From the NCBI RefSeq assembly GCF_035222375.1, contig NC_085891.1, forward strand, positions 186,001 through 250,000: 64,000 nt of DNA, in the 5' to 3' direction. The stretch comes from Podospora pseudocomata. Taxonomy: Eukaryota; Ascomycota; Sordariomycetes; Sordariales; Podosporaceae. Position numbers and translations under genes: made by a program. Position 1 is the stretch's first letter; every line of letters begins with the position of its first letter. Positions 1-10,913 of this stretch are shown in pieces. A model generated the notes under the pieces. The model saw only the letters and a program-made list of their open reading frames with translations. It ran no database searches and was not told where the DNA came from.

Positions 1-988
1 CAGTACACTATCGTGACTACACTATCTCGAAGTGACAGCGGCATGGCATCCTGGACCCAGGAACGAATCCTCCACGGATCTGATGCCAATGGCTCTGGCC
101 TTCTCCCACCCGCGGCGCATCTGGCCATATCTGCTGATTCTCAGCGTCGCCCTCCCCCCAGTCTGCAGAGATCAATTCCCCGATTGGGGGCACTGCCGTG
201 TCTGCCGTGGTGTCTCTGAGGTCTGCCCTGGTCTAGACCCTTCTGGAAGCAAAGCAGCCGCATGCTGCGAGAGAACATGCAGGCCCCTTCTCCCTCCTTC
301 CTCCTCTTCTTCTTTCTCTTTCGACTTCAGCCATGGAATCCGTGTCTCTTTCTCGTGGTCGAGATAACCACGCTGTCTTGTTTGACACTTGGGGCCTTTG
401 CTGTCTGTTATTTTCGATTCGTGTAGACCAGTGACAATAAAACCATGATTCATTTTTTTCACTAGCTCGCCGGATGCCCATCTGTTTGACTGACCATGGT
501 GACAGGCATCTGTCTAGATATTCAGGAGGCGAAGAACATCTCGAATAGGGACCGACAGCTCAGCACACGATTGACGGGATCTGCTCCGAAGCATTTGCAC
601 CCACCATCTTACCCAGCCTCCCGTCTTCATACTGTCTGACCAACCATAGCAGGCCGGGAGATACTCCGTAGCGTCGTGAATGGACCAAGCAGCCCTGTCT
701 CTACACTGTACAGTACAATACACACCCGTCCAGTTGGAACCATCTAGGCCCTACACCAGTCTCCTGTCCCCATCCACCCCCCTAGTCCCTGGCCCGTTCC
801 GTCTCCCAAGAACCAAGTTGAACGGCACCGTTGAGCGCTGAAGGCGCCTGTCTGTCCCTGACAGCCCGGGCACGTGGAGCCGATACTTCGGATATCCTGG
901 CTCCATCGTTCGTCTCCCGACCTTGAATTTGCACCTCCATCCCGCGCCAGACATTTTGGTCAAGAGGCTTGCCGTCAAAGCCATTTTC
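1..988. other. Left-edge intergenic region upstream of the Zn2Cys6 gene
   Basis: I find no convincing gene here. Short open frames on both strands lack recognisable motifs and mostly overlap one another. A pyrimidine-rich run (about 285-325, CCTCCTTCCTCCTCTTC type) resembles promoter CT tracts of filamentous fungi. ATACTCCGTA at about 661-670 is one of several copies of this motif in the window. The region probably holds the promoter and 5' leader of the regulator starting at 989. Confidence 0.5.
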
Positions 989-3647
989 ATGGCAACGCCG
1001 CCGTCCCATCGGCCTTTGAGGGCCCTTCTTCCCGCGGACACGGAGGGAGTCGGGGGTGAGCGCGGAGCCTTGTCTTCGGCTTCGTCCAGTCTCGGACCCC
1101 GACCAACATCGGTCGAGCTAGCACCTCGGCGGCGGACCGCAAGAGCCGCATGTATCGAATGTCGCAAGCGGAAAACAAAGGCAAGGAACCGTCGCCATGA
1201 AAGAGGGCTGTTTTGGTGCGAGTGCTCGCTAACCTGTGCCTGATGGGTCCCAGTGTACTGCTGAGCGACCCCGTTGTAACGAGTGTACTCGCCGCAACTC
1301 TGACTGCGAATATGACGCGGGCGGCGATGAAACTCCCGGAAAGGCTCTGAAGCGACGTTTTGTTGACCTGGAGGACAAGGTGAACATTTACGAGCAGGTC
1401 TATGCTATCCTCAGGTCTCGTCCACAGCATGAGGCCAACTCGGTCTTCAAGCGAATCCGAACCGGTGACGACCCGCAGAGCATCCTTCGGCATGTCGAGC
1501 ACGGCGATCTTCTTCTCCAGCTCAGAGTTGTCCCGGAATCCCGATACCGATACGAATTCCCCTTCATGTCCCCGCTCCCCGCCCGGTTGCAGACCCAGGA
1601 CAACCCCTATTTAGGATCGCTCATATACGAGTGGGAGGTTGAGCGCCCTAGATCCCCCGTCAGGTCGCCGAAACGAAGAGGCAAGCAGCTGGAAACCGAC
1701 CGGTCAGCAAGTGAAGAGTCTACCACGCCGGGCCCCGGTCCCTATGTGAAGCCGTTTCATGCCGCCGAAGTGCATGACCCTCTTATCGACTCGGCCGAGC
1801 CGTCAAAATGGACCGACGTCACGACGGATAATACTCTCCTTCGAAGTCTCTTGAGGTCCTATTTCCTACACGAGTACCAGTGGTTCTCGGCATTTCAGAA
1901 AGAATACTTTCTCTCCGATATGATTGCAGATCGACGTCAATTTTGCTCCCCCTTGTTGGTCAATGCCGTTCTTGCCCTTGCTTGCGTAAGTTGACCGGAA
2001 CACGTCCATCATTCGAGGTCATACACACAATTGACACAGGCATCCGACCGCAGCACAGCTACCGCGAATTAACGGACCGGGCCGAGTTCTGGAACCCTCG
2101 AACACTTGGCTATGGCTTCCTGACCGAGGCCAAAAGACATTGGGAGTTGGAGCAGGCGGGGAACCGAGGCAAGCTCACAACGATTCAAGCTGCCATCATC
2201 CTCAACATTGTGTATAACTTGAATGCCATGGTCAAGCTTGGGTGGCAATACACGCTCCAGGCGATTGATATGGCACACAAGATGAAGCTGTTCAAGAAGC
2301 CTGAGAACTGGGAAACGTTGAATCCCAGGTTAAGGGCTGGCCGAGATTTCACGGCATGGAGCCTATTTGGCTGGCAAAGGTACGCGGTCTCGATCCAACT
2401 TGTTTTAAAGGGCACTCAGTCAGCGCAGGTGCTGATACATGGTCACTTTAGCCACTGTACCTACACTTTGTTTGAGAAGCCACTCGTAGACGACCCCCCG
2501 GAGGCGCCGCTGCCTGCCATCACAGCTGACCCAAGTTGGTATGGCGAGGTGTGGCTCAAGTACCCCCTCGAAGGAATCCTGTATCCGAGCCATTTTGCAG
2601 AATTTTACAAGGCCAACACAGAGTTTCGGGTGATATTGAACGACATTTCCAAAACGTTGCACTGGGAGGCAGGGCAGAGTCGATCACCACCAGCCGAATC
2701 CAAGATTGCTGCGCTTTACTGGAGATTGCAAGCATGGTATGCTGCGCTGCCCGAATCACTTTCGCCTAGGACGATTGTGTTTACTGCGCAGATGAAGCTT
2801 CAGTAAGAGTCCCTGTGCTCCGACTCGGTCATCTGAGAGATTATGGATAACTAACGTACTTGCCCGTGCCAGCATGCATTACCACCATGCCATTGTTACC
2901 ATGCTACAAAGCCTCATGACCGGCGTATCAGATATTACGAGCTCAGCTCCGGCTGCATCTCCGGCGTCAGTGGCGTTTCCAGCACCGTCACCAAACGTCC
3001 TCGCTATTTCTTCTCTTTTGAACAGTGACCCGCCATCAGAACCAACAGGGCCACCACTTCCACCCCTCCAGGCCACATTCTCGTTGCACCGAACACAGTA
3101 CGAAACGCTGCTCAGGTTGTACTACCTTCGCCACGGATTCGAAGCTCTGGACGTCTTCATCATGGTGTCACTCATGACACTCGCGTTTATCACAACCAAA
3201 GAGCTCGAAGACACCCGTCTCTCCTTGGCCCAGCCGCCTTCCGAAGAACAAAAAGCACACATTGATTCCCTACGAGCCACCCTTGTCTTGTGCACCAGAG
3301 GGCTGTACGACCAAGGGAAGAGTTACTATCTGTCCCAGACCATCTTTCGTCTAGTACGAAGTGGGATGCATGTTGACGAGAAGGAGCTGCTCCGCGAATA
3401 TGCCTCTCTACCTGACGAGGAAGACAGCGCGGATGCGAAGATGAGAGAAGAACTGGCCCAAAGGTTGTGGCCGCATCCCCACCCCCAGGCGCAGAACGAC
3501 GGGCAGGAAGACGTCGAGACGGAACATGCATCCGGGCCAGCGGCTCAGGAACAAGAGGGATGGAAAGTGCTGGATGTATTATTGAAGAAATATGGAGACG
3601 TCAGGATGGAAGCTCCGGAGAGCGGCGACTCGGAAGATCAGGGGTAG
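989..3647 (+). CDS. Zn(II)2Cys6 transcription factor with fungal-specific regulatory domain
   Basis: Five exons: 989-1180, 1254-1985, 2054-2379, 2452-2802, 2873-3647; about 791 residues. The DNA-binding domain is a perfect CX2CX6CX6CX2CX6C cluster with Cys at residues 55, 58, 65, 72, 75 and 82. A basic/linker stretch and a fungal-specific middle homology region follow (residues about 290-560, with NPRTLGYGFLTEAKRHWELE and WQR...PPEAPLP blocks). Expected role: nuclear binding to CGG half sites. NirA-type nitrogen regulators share this layout, but the target pathway cannot be read here. Intron 1 begins with GC instead of GT (AAG|GCAAGG); only that splice restores the third cysteine. Introns 2-4 are GT-AG, 68-72 bp. 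The ATG at 989 is the first in frame; the open frame reaches further upstream without another ATG. The C-terminus is low-complexity and acidic. Confidence 0.88.
1181..1253 (+). other. GC-AG intron inside the zinc cluster codons
   Basis: The 73-bp intron has donor AAG|GCAAGG, a GCTAAC branch-like site near 1228-1233 and acceptor CCCAG. Phase is 0 on both sides. Splicing joins KRKTK to C-TAERPRC and completes the six-cysteine cluster. No GT donor nearby gives the same result. Confidence 0.82.
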
Positions 3648-3680
3648 GTGCCTAGGTAGGTAGGTAGGTACCTAGGTAAC
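3645..3680. repeat. TAGG/CCTAGGTA simple repeat
   Basis: Directly after the stop codon of the regulator lies a run of CTAGGTAGGTAGGTAGG followed by TACCTAGGTA, a self-complementary motif. Similar TACCTAGGTA or GTAGGTAGGT blocks recur at about 11046, 14079, 34230 and 43340, always between genes. Confidence 0.7.
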
Positions 3681-4197
3681 ATGGCCAGGTAACAACAAAA
3701 TTGGTATTTAGGAAAATAACAAGACTCTGCTTACAAAGAGGCTTTAATGAGGCTGTTCAGAGATGATGTGCGTCGCCAGATATTGTTATCGCCAGTACGG
3801 AGTACCATCCGTGAGGGGCACTCTGGTGCCTGGAAAGGGTCATTTCCCGTGCACAGCGCCATTGGCTCGTTCAATCTCAAAACCGGGGTCATGGAACTTG
3901 TGTTCGTTGGGCCCTCACAACTGCCAATCACAGAGGGGCTTTGGAAATAGCTCCCCGTTCTGGTATTCTCTTGGCTCGAAACGGGCGCCCAGCTGGGTAA
4001 GGGTCCAGGACGGTGACTCCCCTGTCCCGTGTTTGTGGGTTTTGTTTTGTCAGGCACCGCTTCATCCACATCTTGTGTTGGTTCACCTCACAGTCGTTCT
4101 TTTTTTGGAGGATCTGTCACTCTTTTGTCTTCGATCTCGGGCCTCTCAACATGTTAAGATAGCTTTGGACTCTTCAGGATATACTACAGCGCACATC
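3681..4197. other. Intergenic: 3' end of regulator and promoter of the pepsin-like gene
   Basis: No gene is supported. AGTACGGAGTACCATCCG at about 3793-3810 carries the TACGGAGTA motif. A T-rich stretch at 4096-4105 precedes the next start codon by about 95 bp. Confidence 0.5.
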
Positions 4198-6180
4198 ATG
4201 GTGCCGACTTACACTCGTTTATCGACACTCGCTGTCTCACTTCTGGCAGTCAGCACAACGACGACCGCGCATGTGCTTCTCCCATTTGCACAGCACCACG
4301 AGCGCGGCCAACAGCTCTCTGCCCGCAACGATGGCACAACTCAGCTCTCGCTCGTCACAGAGACGTATGCTTACGCCGTCGAGGCTGAAGTTGGGACGCC
4401 TGCCCAAAAGATGAAGATGCTGGTGTCGCCCAATACCGGGCATTCTTGGGTCATCAGCAGTTCATCATCAAACTGCATGGACTACACTCGTTATAGGTAC
4501 TGCACTCAGTACAACGATAGGTATCCCTACGATCCAACAGAATGGGGCGATCCGGTGGGAACGCCCTGCACCGAGGGAGAAGTCGTTACACGGCCAGGGC
4601 AGTGCTTATGGGGAACCTGTACGTCGCCCTCTCTTTTAGGTTGAGGTTTTCCATCCCACATCGTAACTGACATGATGGCAGACAACTCGAGCCTTTCATC
4701 TACCTATTTGTCAGCCAACCAGCGATACATGAACTTCGAGGCGAGTACAGCCGAAGGCAGCGTCTCCGGAACCAACATGACGGATCATCTCAAGATTGGC
4801 GGCCTGACAGTGGAGGACTACCCAATGGGCCTGATTACCTCTTCTAGCGCCCATGTTGGTGTACTCGGGCTCGGCTTCAACAGCTCCGGCTACTTGTACT
4901 CGTCGTATTCGTCGTCGTCGTCTTACACAACGCAAATGTACACCAACTTCATCGACCGACTCGTCCAGGGAGGCAAGAGCAAATCTCAAGCCTACAGCAT
5001 GTGGCTCGACGATGCGGAGGGAAAGTCGGGCGGGCTGTTGTTCGGTGCTGTGGATAGGTCGAGATATACGGGCGACCTCGTGCGCCTGTCCGGGTCGAAC
5101 GATTACCTTTCCGTGGCCGGCAACATGGTTGGAAACGTGTTTGGCACCGTGATCAACACCATCAACGGAACCAAGGGTGGCAAGGAACTGCCGGCTCTGC
5201 GCACACATGACTTCCCACTCGACGTCTCGATCAGCCCAAGCAATATTTACTCGTTCCTCCCCAGTGGGATGGCGGACCAGATGGCCGAAGCAGTGGGGGC
5301 GACCTGGAACACCACCCTTGGAGGCTTTGTGATACCCTGTGACGCCTCCCTATCCAACGCAGTTCAGTACCAGATCGAGGTTGGGGGACCAGGTGGCCCG
5401 GTTCTCCATGTCGAGACGAGCGATCTTATCGTCCAACCAAGCGTTTACGCCGGCCGCACCAGCAGCTCCGCGAGAGGCCTTGAGCCCGCAAAGCTCATGG
5501 GCGCAAGCAACCTCTGCTTCTTTGGCATTCAAAAACGAACCAACAGCTACAGCTCGTCTTCTCGTCTGGACACATATGCCAATATCGGCAGTTCCCTTTT
5601 GCGGCGCAGTTATCTTGTTTTCGACCTCAGCAACCATGAAATTGCCATCGCGCGGGCCAAGTTTGCCTCGAACGGAAACAAGCCCTCTCCAGACATTGTG
5701 CCGTTCAGTCGGTTCGGAGCCAAGGTGCCCGGTGCCAAACAACTCCCAGTTACTTGCTCGAGCAGCGGTTGCAACGACAACTTGGACGGTGGGAATTTCG
5801 ATGATGGGGACTCAAACGACCGTGGATCCGGCTCGGGCTCGTGGTCTGGCTATTACCCCGGGAGTTCAGCGGCCGCTGAACGTCTACACTGGCGAAATGT
5901 GGCTCTTGGGTTGGGTATAGCCGGCGGTATCCTCTGCATCGTTGCCGTTGTTGCGGCCGTCGTGGTGTGCAGGCGAATTAGGCGTGCGGAGAAGAATTCG
6001 GACAAGGAAGGAGAGGCAAGCGATGCGAACTCTGGCGACGTGGCCGTGGGTGTTGCGCAAGCTGCGCCCATCAACAGGAGATCGTCGCCGCCGGTTGTCC
6101 TGATGCCTGTGATTGAGGAGAAGCAGGAAGCGTCAGGTTCGACAGAGCAGCCAGCAAAGGGCAAAGACAGTACCAGTTGA
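4198..6180 (+). CDS. Membrane-anchored pepsin-fold (A1-like) protein lacking catalytic aspartates
   Basis: Two exons: 4198-4618 and 4682-6180 (63-bp GT-AG intron, phase 1); about 639 residues. Order: signal peptide (about 1-24), pepsin-like bilobal domain (about 55-490), Ser/Gly/Asp-rich stalk, one transmembrane helix (about 547-571, GLGIAGGILCIVAVVAAVVV) and a basic then polar cytosolic tail. This matches fungal cell-surface aspartic peptidases, but the motifs are altered. The first DTGS is PNTGHS, with Asn at about residue 79. The second, expected DSGTT before the YLP turn, reads ISPSNIYSFLP, with Ser at about residue 325. With neither catalytic Asp the protein should be inactive as a peptidase; a role in binding or wall scaffolding is inference. 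It has many N-glycosylation sequons. The start is the ATG just before the signal peptide. Confidence 0.82.
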
Positions 6181-6607
6181 TAGCCTTGATTCTTAATGAT
6201 GATACCCCTTTTGCGTACTAGCCCATCTGCCTGTCATGCGCCCACGGAACGATCCGTGTTGCAACGTCATTGCTGATTACGTCTGTTCATCCCATTCATT
6301 GTTGCTCAAGTGTGGCTTGCCTGCCCGTCAGGGTCCAATACTGACGTCATCTGTCCAAGTTCATCAGCACCACCCACGTCAACGCCCGTTTTTTGTCTTG
6401 CCCACGACGGCGGGTTGAACAGCCCCGTTGCAGGTCTCTCTATAAAGACCAACCGGTTCGTCTTGTCTGAGCCATTGTCCAAGACTTTCTCCACAGATAA
6501 ACACCAGCCACATCCAGCTCGCAACTTACACGCGGTCCAGCCCCTCAACACCATAACTGACTATCACCAACCAAATACTACAATAACCTACCTTAACAAC
6601 CGCAAAA
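6181..6607. promoter_or_regulatory. Promoter region of the small hydrophobic protein gene, TATA box at 6441-6447
   Basis: This spacer holds TATAAAG at 6441-6447, about 160 bp before the ATG at 6608, then a C/A-rich leader (CACCAACCAAATACTACAA type) typical of highly expressed fungal genes. No coding gene is supported. Confidence 0.55.
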
Positions 6608-7006
6608 ATGGCCATCACCAACGCCATCACCGACCTCATCTCCTCCTTCCTCGAGCTCTTCTCCTCCCTCTTCCACACCGTCTTCGCCATCACCAACTCC
6701 TTTGTCTCCGGCATCCTCAGCCTCTTCAACGGCTTCTTCATCTTCATCGGCGACATCTTCAAGGGTGTGTTTGACGTCGTAGGCGGCGTGGGCAGGTTCC
6801 TTGCCGGTAAGTCTCCTTTCCTGTCTTTTCCTCCCGCGCCCATCTGCCCGGTAAGAAAGCTGACGATTTCCTACGCAGGCAACATTGTCATCCTGGGTAT
6901 CATCGCTGCTGTTGGGTATGCATATGTCCGCTTTGCTGGTCAGCAGACGGGCCGGTCGGGGCGACCCGTTGCGAATGGTGTCGGAAAGGGGTTGAAGACG
7001 CAGTAA
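6608..7006 (+). CDS. Small hydrophobic (amphipathic/membrane) protein, unknown function
   Basis: Two exons: 6608-6806 and 6879-7006 (72-bp intron, GTAAGT donor, CGCAG acceptor, phase 1); about 108 residues. The start context CAAAAATGGCC is a good fungal Kozak. Residues 1-60 are almost entirely hydrophobic or Phe/Ser/Ile-rich (LFSSLFHTVFAITNSFV), suggesting one or two membrane-embedded helices. A Gly-rich turn follows, then a second hydrophobic segment (NIVILGIIAAVGYAYVRF) and a basic tail. No enzyme motif is visible. The TATA box, Kozak context and A/C-rich leader suggest strong expression. It looks like the small conserved fungal membrane proteins of unknown role; I cannot assign a function. 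Confidence 0.75.
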   Translation: MAITNAITDLISSFLELFSSLFHTVFAITNSFVSGILSLFNGFFIFIGDIFKGVFDVVGGVGRFLAGKSPFLSFPPAPICPVRKLTISYAGNIVILGIIAAVGYAYVRFAGQQTGRSGRPVANGVGKGLKTQ

Positions 7007-7458
7007 AATGTTGGTAACTTCACAGGAATCTTGACGAGACAGCAAACGAAAGGGGGTTAATGGCAGGGCGGCTCCTTTGTTTTTGGTGATACCTCATGTA
7101 CCAATATGATGCTTTTGAACATTAATACCACACATGTTGCATACAGCAAAGGGTAGCTGTGTTGTTGCAATAAGATCATGAGGATGAAGTTGAAGGATTC
7201 TGATGAGCAAATATATATATATATACAGTATCATGCAAACAATAGAATCACTAACGAAAACAAGCGGAGTATCACAAAGAAAGGGAAAACAAAAAGCACA
7301 CCATCTCCCATGCGCCACGCATCTCCTTACACCCACATATACGATCCGGGTGTGCCAAGTCCTGCCTGAACCCCCAGCTGCCAAAATGCACACAGTCAAA
7401 ACCTGTATCTCCTACTCTTCTAACGCTCCTTCGCTATGCATGTCAAGTCATCAATCAC
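7007..7458. other. Convergent intergenic region with (AT)n microsatellite
   Basis: This is the shared 3' region of the small membrane protein (+) and the calpain gene (-). An alternating AT run lies at about 7210-7226. No gene seen. Confidence 0.55.
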
Positions 7459-10400
7459 TCAGTTCTCCAGCTGTGACTCCACTGCAGTCTCGTACTCTTC
7501 CTCACCCTTCCCCTTCTGCACAATTACTGGATATTTGGCCATTCCATCGTCCTCCTTCTTCTTGTCCTTCTGGCTCTGCTCTTCCTCACCGCTCTCGCTG
7601 CTACTCCCACTGCTGTTCTCACTTCCGCTGCTCTTCTTTCCCTTTTTCTTTCTCCTTTCCTTCTTCTTCCTCTTCTCTACCTCGCTATCGCCTTCATATG
7701 CCGCCTCCTCCTTCTCACTCTCTTCGTCCCTGTGAATCTTGGTGCTCCGGGCGCCACCAGCGTTGGCCTGGGCGTTATCCAGATCGACTCCGCCCTTCTC
7801 ACCCATACCACCCTCACCAAGCTCACCGCCTTCCATAACCACACGAAGCTCCAGATCTTCATCCTTGGAGTAGACTCTGAGGCCGACCACGCAAATGGCA
7901 TTCCACGGATCGGGCTCGTTCTCGTCCTCGGTTTCGTCCCGATACTTGCTGACGACGGCTTGACCAGCAGGGGGCGGGGCGGCCATGCGCGGCTTGCGCG
8001 TCATGTCGTCGCTGCTGTAAAGCGCTTCCCAGTCTTCGACTGGGGAGGCGCTCGATTCGCCATCTGAGGTCACGTACATGTTGGGCGGCTTCTTTTGCTG
8101 TACGGGAGGAGGTGGTGGGGAAGGGTTGGAAGTGGCCGGTGGCGGGTGAGGGGATCCAGTAGAAGTGGGAGACGAGGCCGCAGCTGCAGCCTTGTCTTCA
8201 TCCTTGGGCTTGGCCTTGTCCGTATCAGGGGTGGCAGCATCGCTCTTGGGGGTGAGCTGTGGAGTGCCCGAAGACTCCGAGGTAGCTGCAGACGGTGTTT
8301 CGGCATCTTCATCCTTGGGCTGCTCGGGGTTGTCCTCACCCTTGGCTTGATCCTTGTCCTTAGTCTTGTCTTCTGCTTTGTCGTCAGCCTTGTCTTTTGA
8401 AGTCTCGGTGGCCTCCTTCTCGTCAGGCGTCCTCTCGGTCTCGTCCCCAGATAGTCCAGAAGCTTCGTGTTCCGTCTTCTCAAGAGAAGGAGTCTCAGAG
8501 GGAGTGGCGAGCGGGGTGTCTTCACCTTCTTCGTCGGAACTCTTGGCATCATCTACTACTACCGGCGTGCTGTCTTCTCTCTTGGGCTCCGTCTCGGCCT
8601 TGGCTGGATCCTCGGCCGCTTTGTCGGCTTCCTTCTTCTGTGTGTCCTGCCCCTCGGTCTTGGAGCCGGGGGTCTTGCCATCAGACTTTGCAGCCTTGGA
8701 CTCGTCTGTCTTGGGAACATCAGTAGCCCTGGCCCCGACAGGCTTTTCCTCCTTCGGGGCGATGTCGGTCTGAACGCCAGCATCCTTGGGCTTCAGTTCC
8801 TCTTCCGCGCGCTTCTTAGCCTCACGGGCAGCTTGCTTAGCCTCGAGCTTCTTGTTGTTCTTGCGGCCTTGCTTCTTGGTGATCTCCCGGTTAAGGTGAC
8901 GCTTTTCCCAATTCTTGCGGCGCTCTTTGACACGAGCCTCGCTGGCCTTCTTCTGGTCTGCCTTCTTACGAAGCTTCTTGACAGCTTCCAGATGGGCAGC
9001 GGCTTTGCTGTGAGCCAGATCATAGGCATAGCCAACCTGGGCGAGCTTCTCATTCTCGACGCGCTTCTTGCACTCGCGCTTGACAACCTCCTCAATGCTC
9101 AAGGCCTCAGAATCTCGCTCGCCAACGACGCTGATGAACACGCTGTAGTTTCCAGGCAGCATGGACGGGAGTTCAATAGAGACAGAACGATCCATGAGAT
9201 AGTTTCCATGGCTACGGACAATGTAGTCTTCCGGGTCTGGTCGGTCTTGCTCGTGCAGTCGGAATTGCAGTCGGAATGAGTACTGGCCATGAAGTCCCTT
9301 GAAGTAGCGGTTGTCGAGCTGGCTCAGAACAATGACAAGAGGAGACTCCTTTGTCAACTTGATGTGGAACTTTTCGTTGTACTGAGGCTTCCACGGCACC
9401 TCGACGCCGATCCATCTCTGACAACAGCGCCAGTCTTTCTCGCGGAACAGGCGGGTCCGGTCGAAATGCTGGTACTTGCGAAGCAGGTCCTCGTACGAGA
9501 TCCAGAAGACGCTGTCGCTGCCGAAATGGTGGCCCAGTTCTTCCTGTACCTCGGTGGTCCACTCCTTGGAGCCATCAGACCACGCGCCTTCCCAGATACC
9601 CTTCTTGGTCTTACCCCAGGGGTTTCTGAGTTTGAGAAGGCGAGTGCCATTCTTGAGGGTGCGAGCTTCCATCACGACGTATGCGTGGCCTTCTGAGATG
9701 CCGTCACGATCGCCGTAGCCGCCGTCGAGAAGACCAGTGCTGCAGCCAAAGAGAAACTCCTCGTTGACTCGGCTGAGTTCGTTCTCCCAGAATCCGTCAA
9801 GATCCAAGATGTCAGATGCAAGAAGCTCGGTGGTGACACCTCCCGAGAGGTCTTCCAATCCCTCTCCGATCCAGCCACCAGCCAAGGAGGCGTAATCACC
9901 GTGTGCTTTGGCATATGCCTTCTCGATGAGCGGCACCCAGGTTTCGTTCTGATCCTTGCATTGAGCAAAGAACAGGGCTTTTGAGCCTGTTTGATACGTC
10001 TGTCGGTAAACTCTTTCGACGTCCTCGCGGTCAATTTGCTGCAAGAGATCGCGTTGCATGCTAGGAGAGTCCCAGCAAGGCGACTTGAGAAAGAGCTTGT
10101 CGTCGATGATAGAGTAGATCCACTCGCCATCTGATGGGGTTGTTAGTCAGATTGTAGGGCAGGCCGGACAATCAAGAGCAAAGAATTTTACCTCTGTAGA
10201 AGACAAAGCCGTAGATACCAATGCGGGTATCGTACTCGACGCAGATGCGCTTGATACCATCCTCCACATTGGCCAGTCCCGAGAAACTAGCCATCAACCA
10301 GCAGTCGCCAAGACTACCCTGCTTGACGTCGTTTCCGCTGAGATTGGCCATGAAGGTCGGCTTCTCGAAGATCTCGTGGACTCGCTTGACGGCCTTGGGA

Positions 10401-10913
10401 ACAACGGAGCTGGGGTTGAGCATGGTCGACATGCTGAGGTCGTATTTGGTGCGTCCTAGGGTGTTGAGAGTATGCCCCTTTTCCATCTTGAGATCCCAGT
10501 CCTGATCAAAGATATCAGCATGTGCTATGGCAGATCTGAACAAGAACACCTACCAGATCCCACCCAGGATCCCGATATCGCATATTCACCCTTCGGCATT
10601 CTTGGATGATCTTCTGGACTTTCCGCCTACATTCAGAAGCAGCGCGTTCGTACCCAGCACTGAGAAGTTCGTTGGATCGCTCAGAAATCGACGGAGGGAG
10701 AACCGGGTCGAAGGGCAAGACTGCTACCGCCTTGTTGAACCGCTTGTCGCTGAAGCGTTTCCATATCCGGTTGATTCTCTGCTGAGGAGGCACCTTGCGT
10801 TTCTTCTTCTTCTTGTTGGCGTCGTTGGTGGTCGTAGTGGCAGGAACCGTTGCCTTGTGCTTGCGGTAGCTATAGTAGTCGTCCGTCTCCGAGGAAGACG
10901 AGTAGCCATGCAT
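7459..10913 (-). CDS. Calpain-family cysteine protease with long charged C-terminal tail
   Basis: Exons in transcript order: 10913-10554, 10501-10192, 10130-7459; about 1113 residues. Introns are 52 bp (GTAGGT..CAG, phase 0) and 61 bp (GTAAAA..CAG, phase 1). After a basic N-terminus (KKKKKRK, about residues 34-40) comes the CysPc domain with an intact triad: Cys about 187 in GSLGDCWLMA, His about 372 in GISEGHAYVVME, Asn about 393 in LRNPWG. A C2-like/calpain domain III region runs to about 590. Then follow a Lys/Arg/Glu coiled-coil-like segment and about 400 residues of low-complexity Lys/Glu/Asp/Thr/Pro sequence. Expected reaction: limited intracellular proteolysis. There is no PalB-type MIT domain or EF-hand. 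The charged tail is unlike classical calpains and may be a scaffold or nuclear-retention region (inference). Confidence 0.9.

Noticed and set aside
8467-9279. 270-codon hydrophobic-looking frame on the plus strand
   Set aside because: Antisense shadow of the low-complexity Lys/Glu calpain tail.
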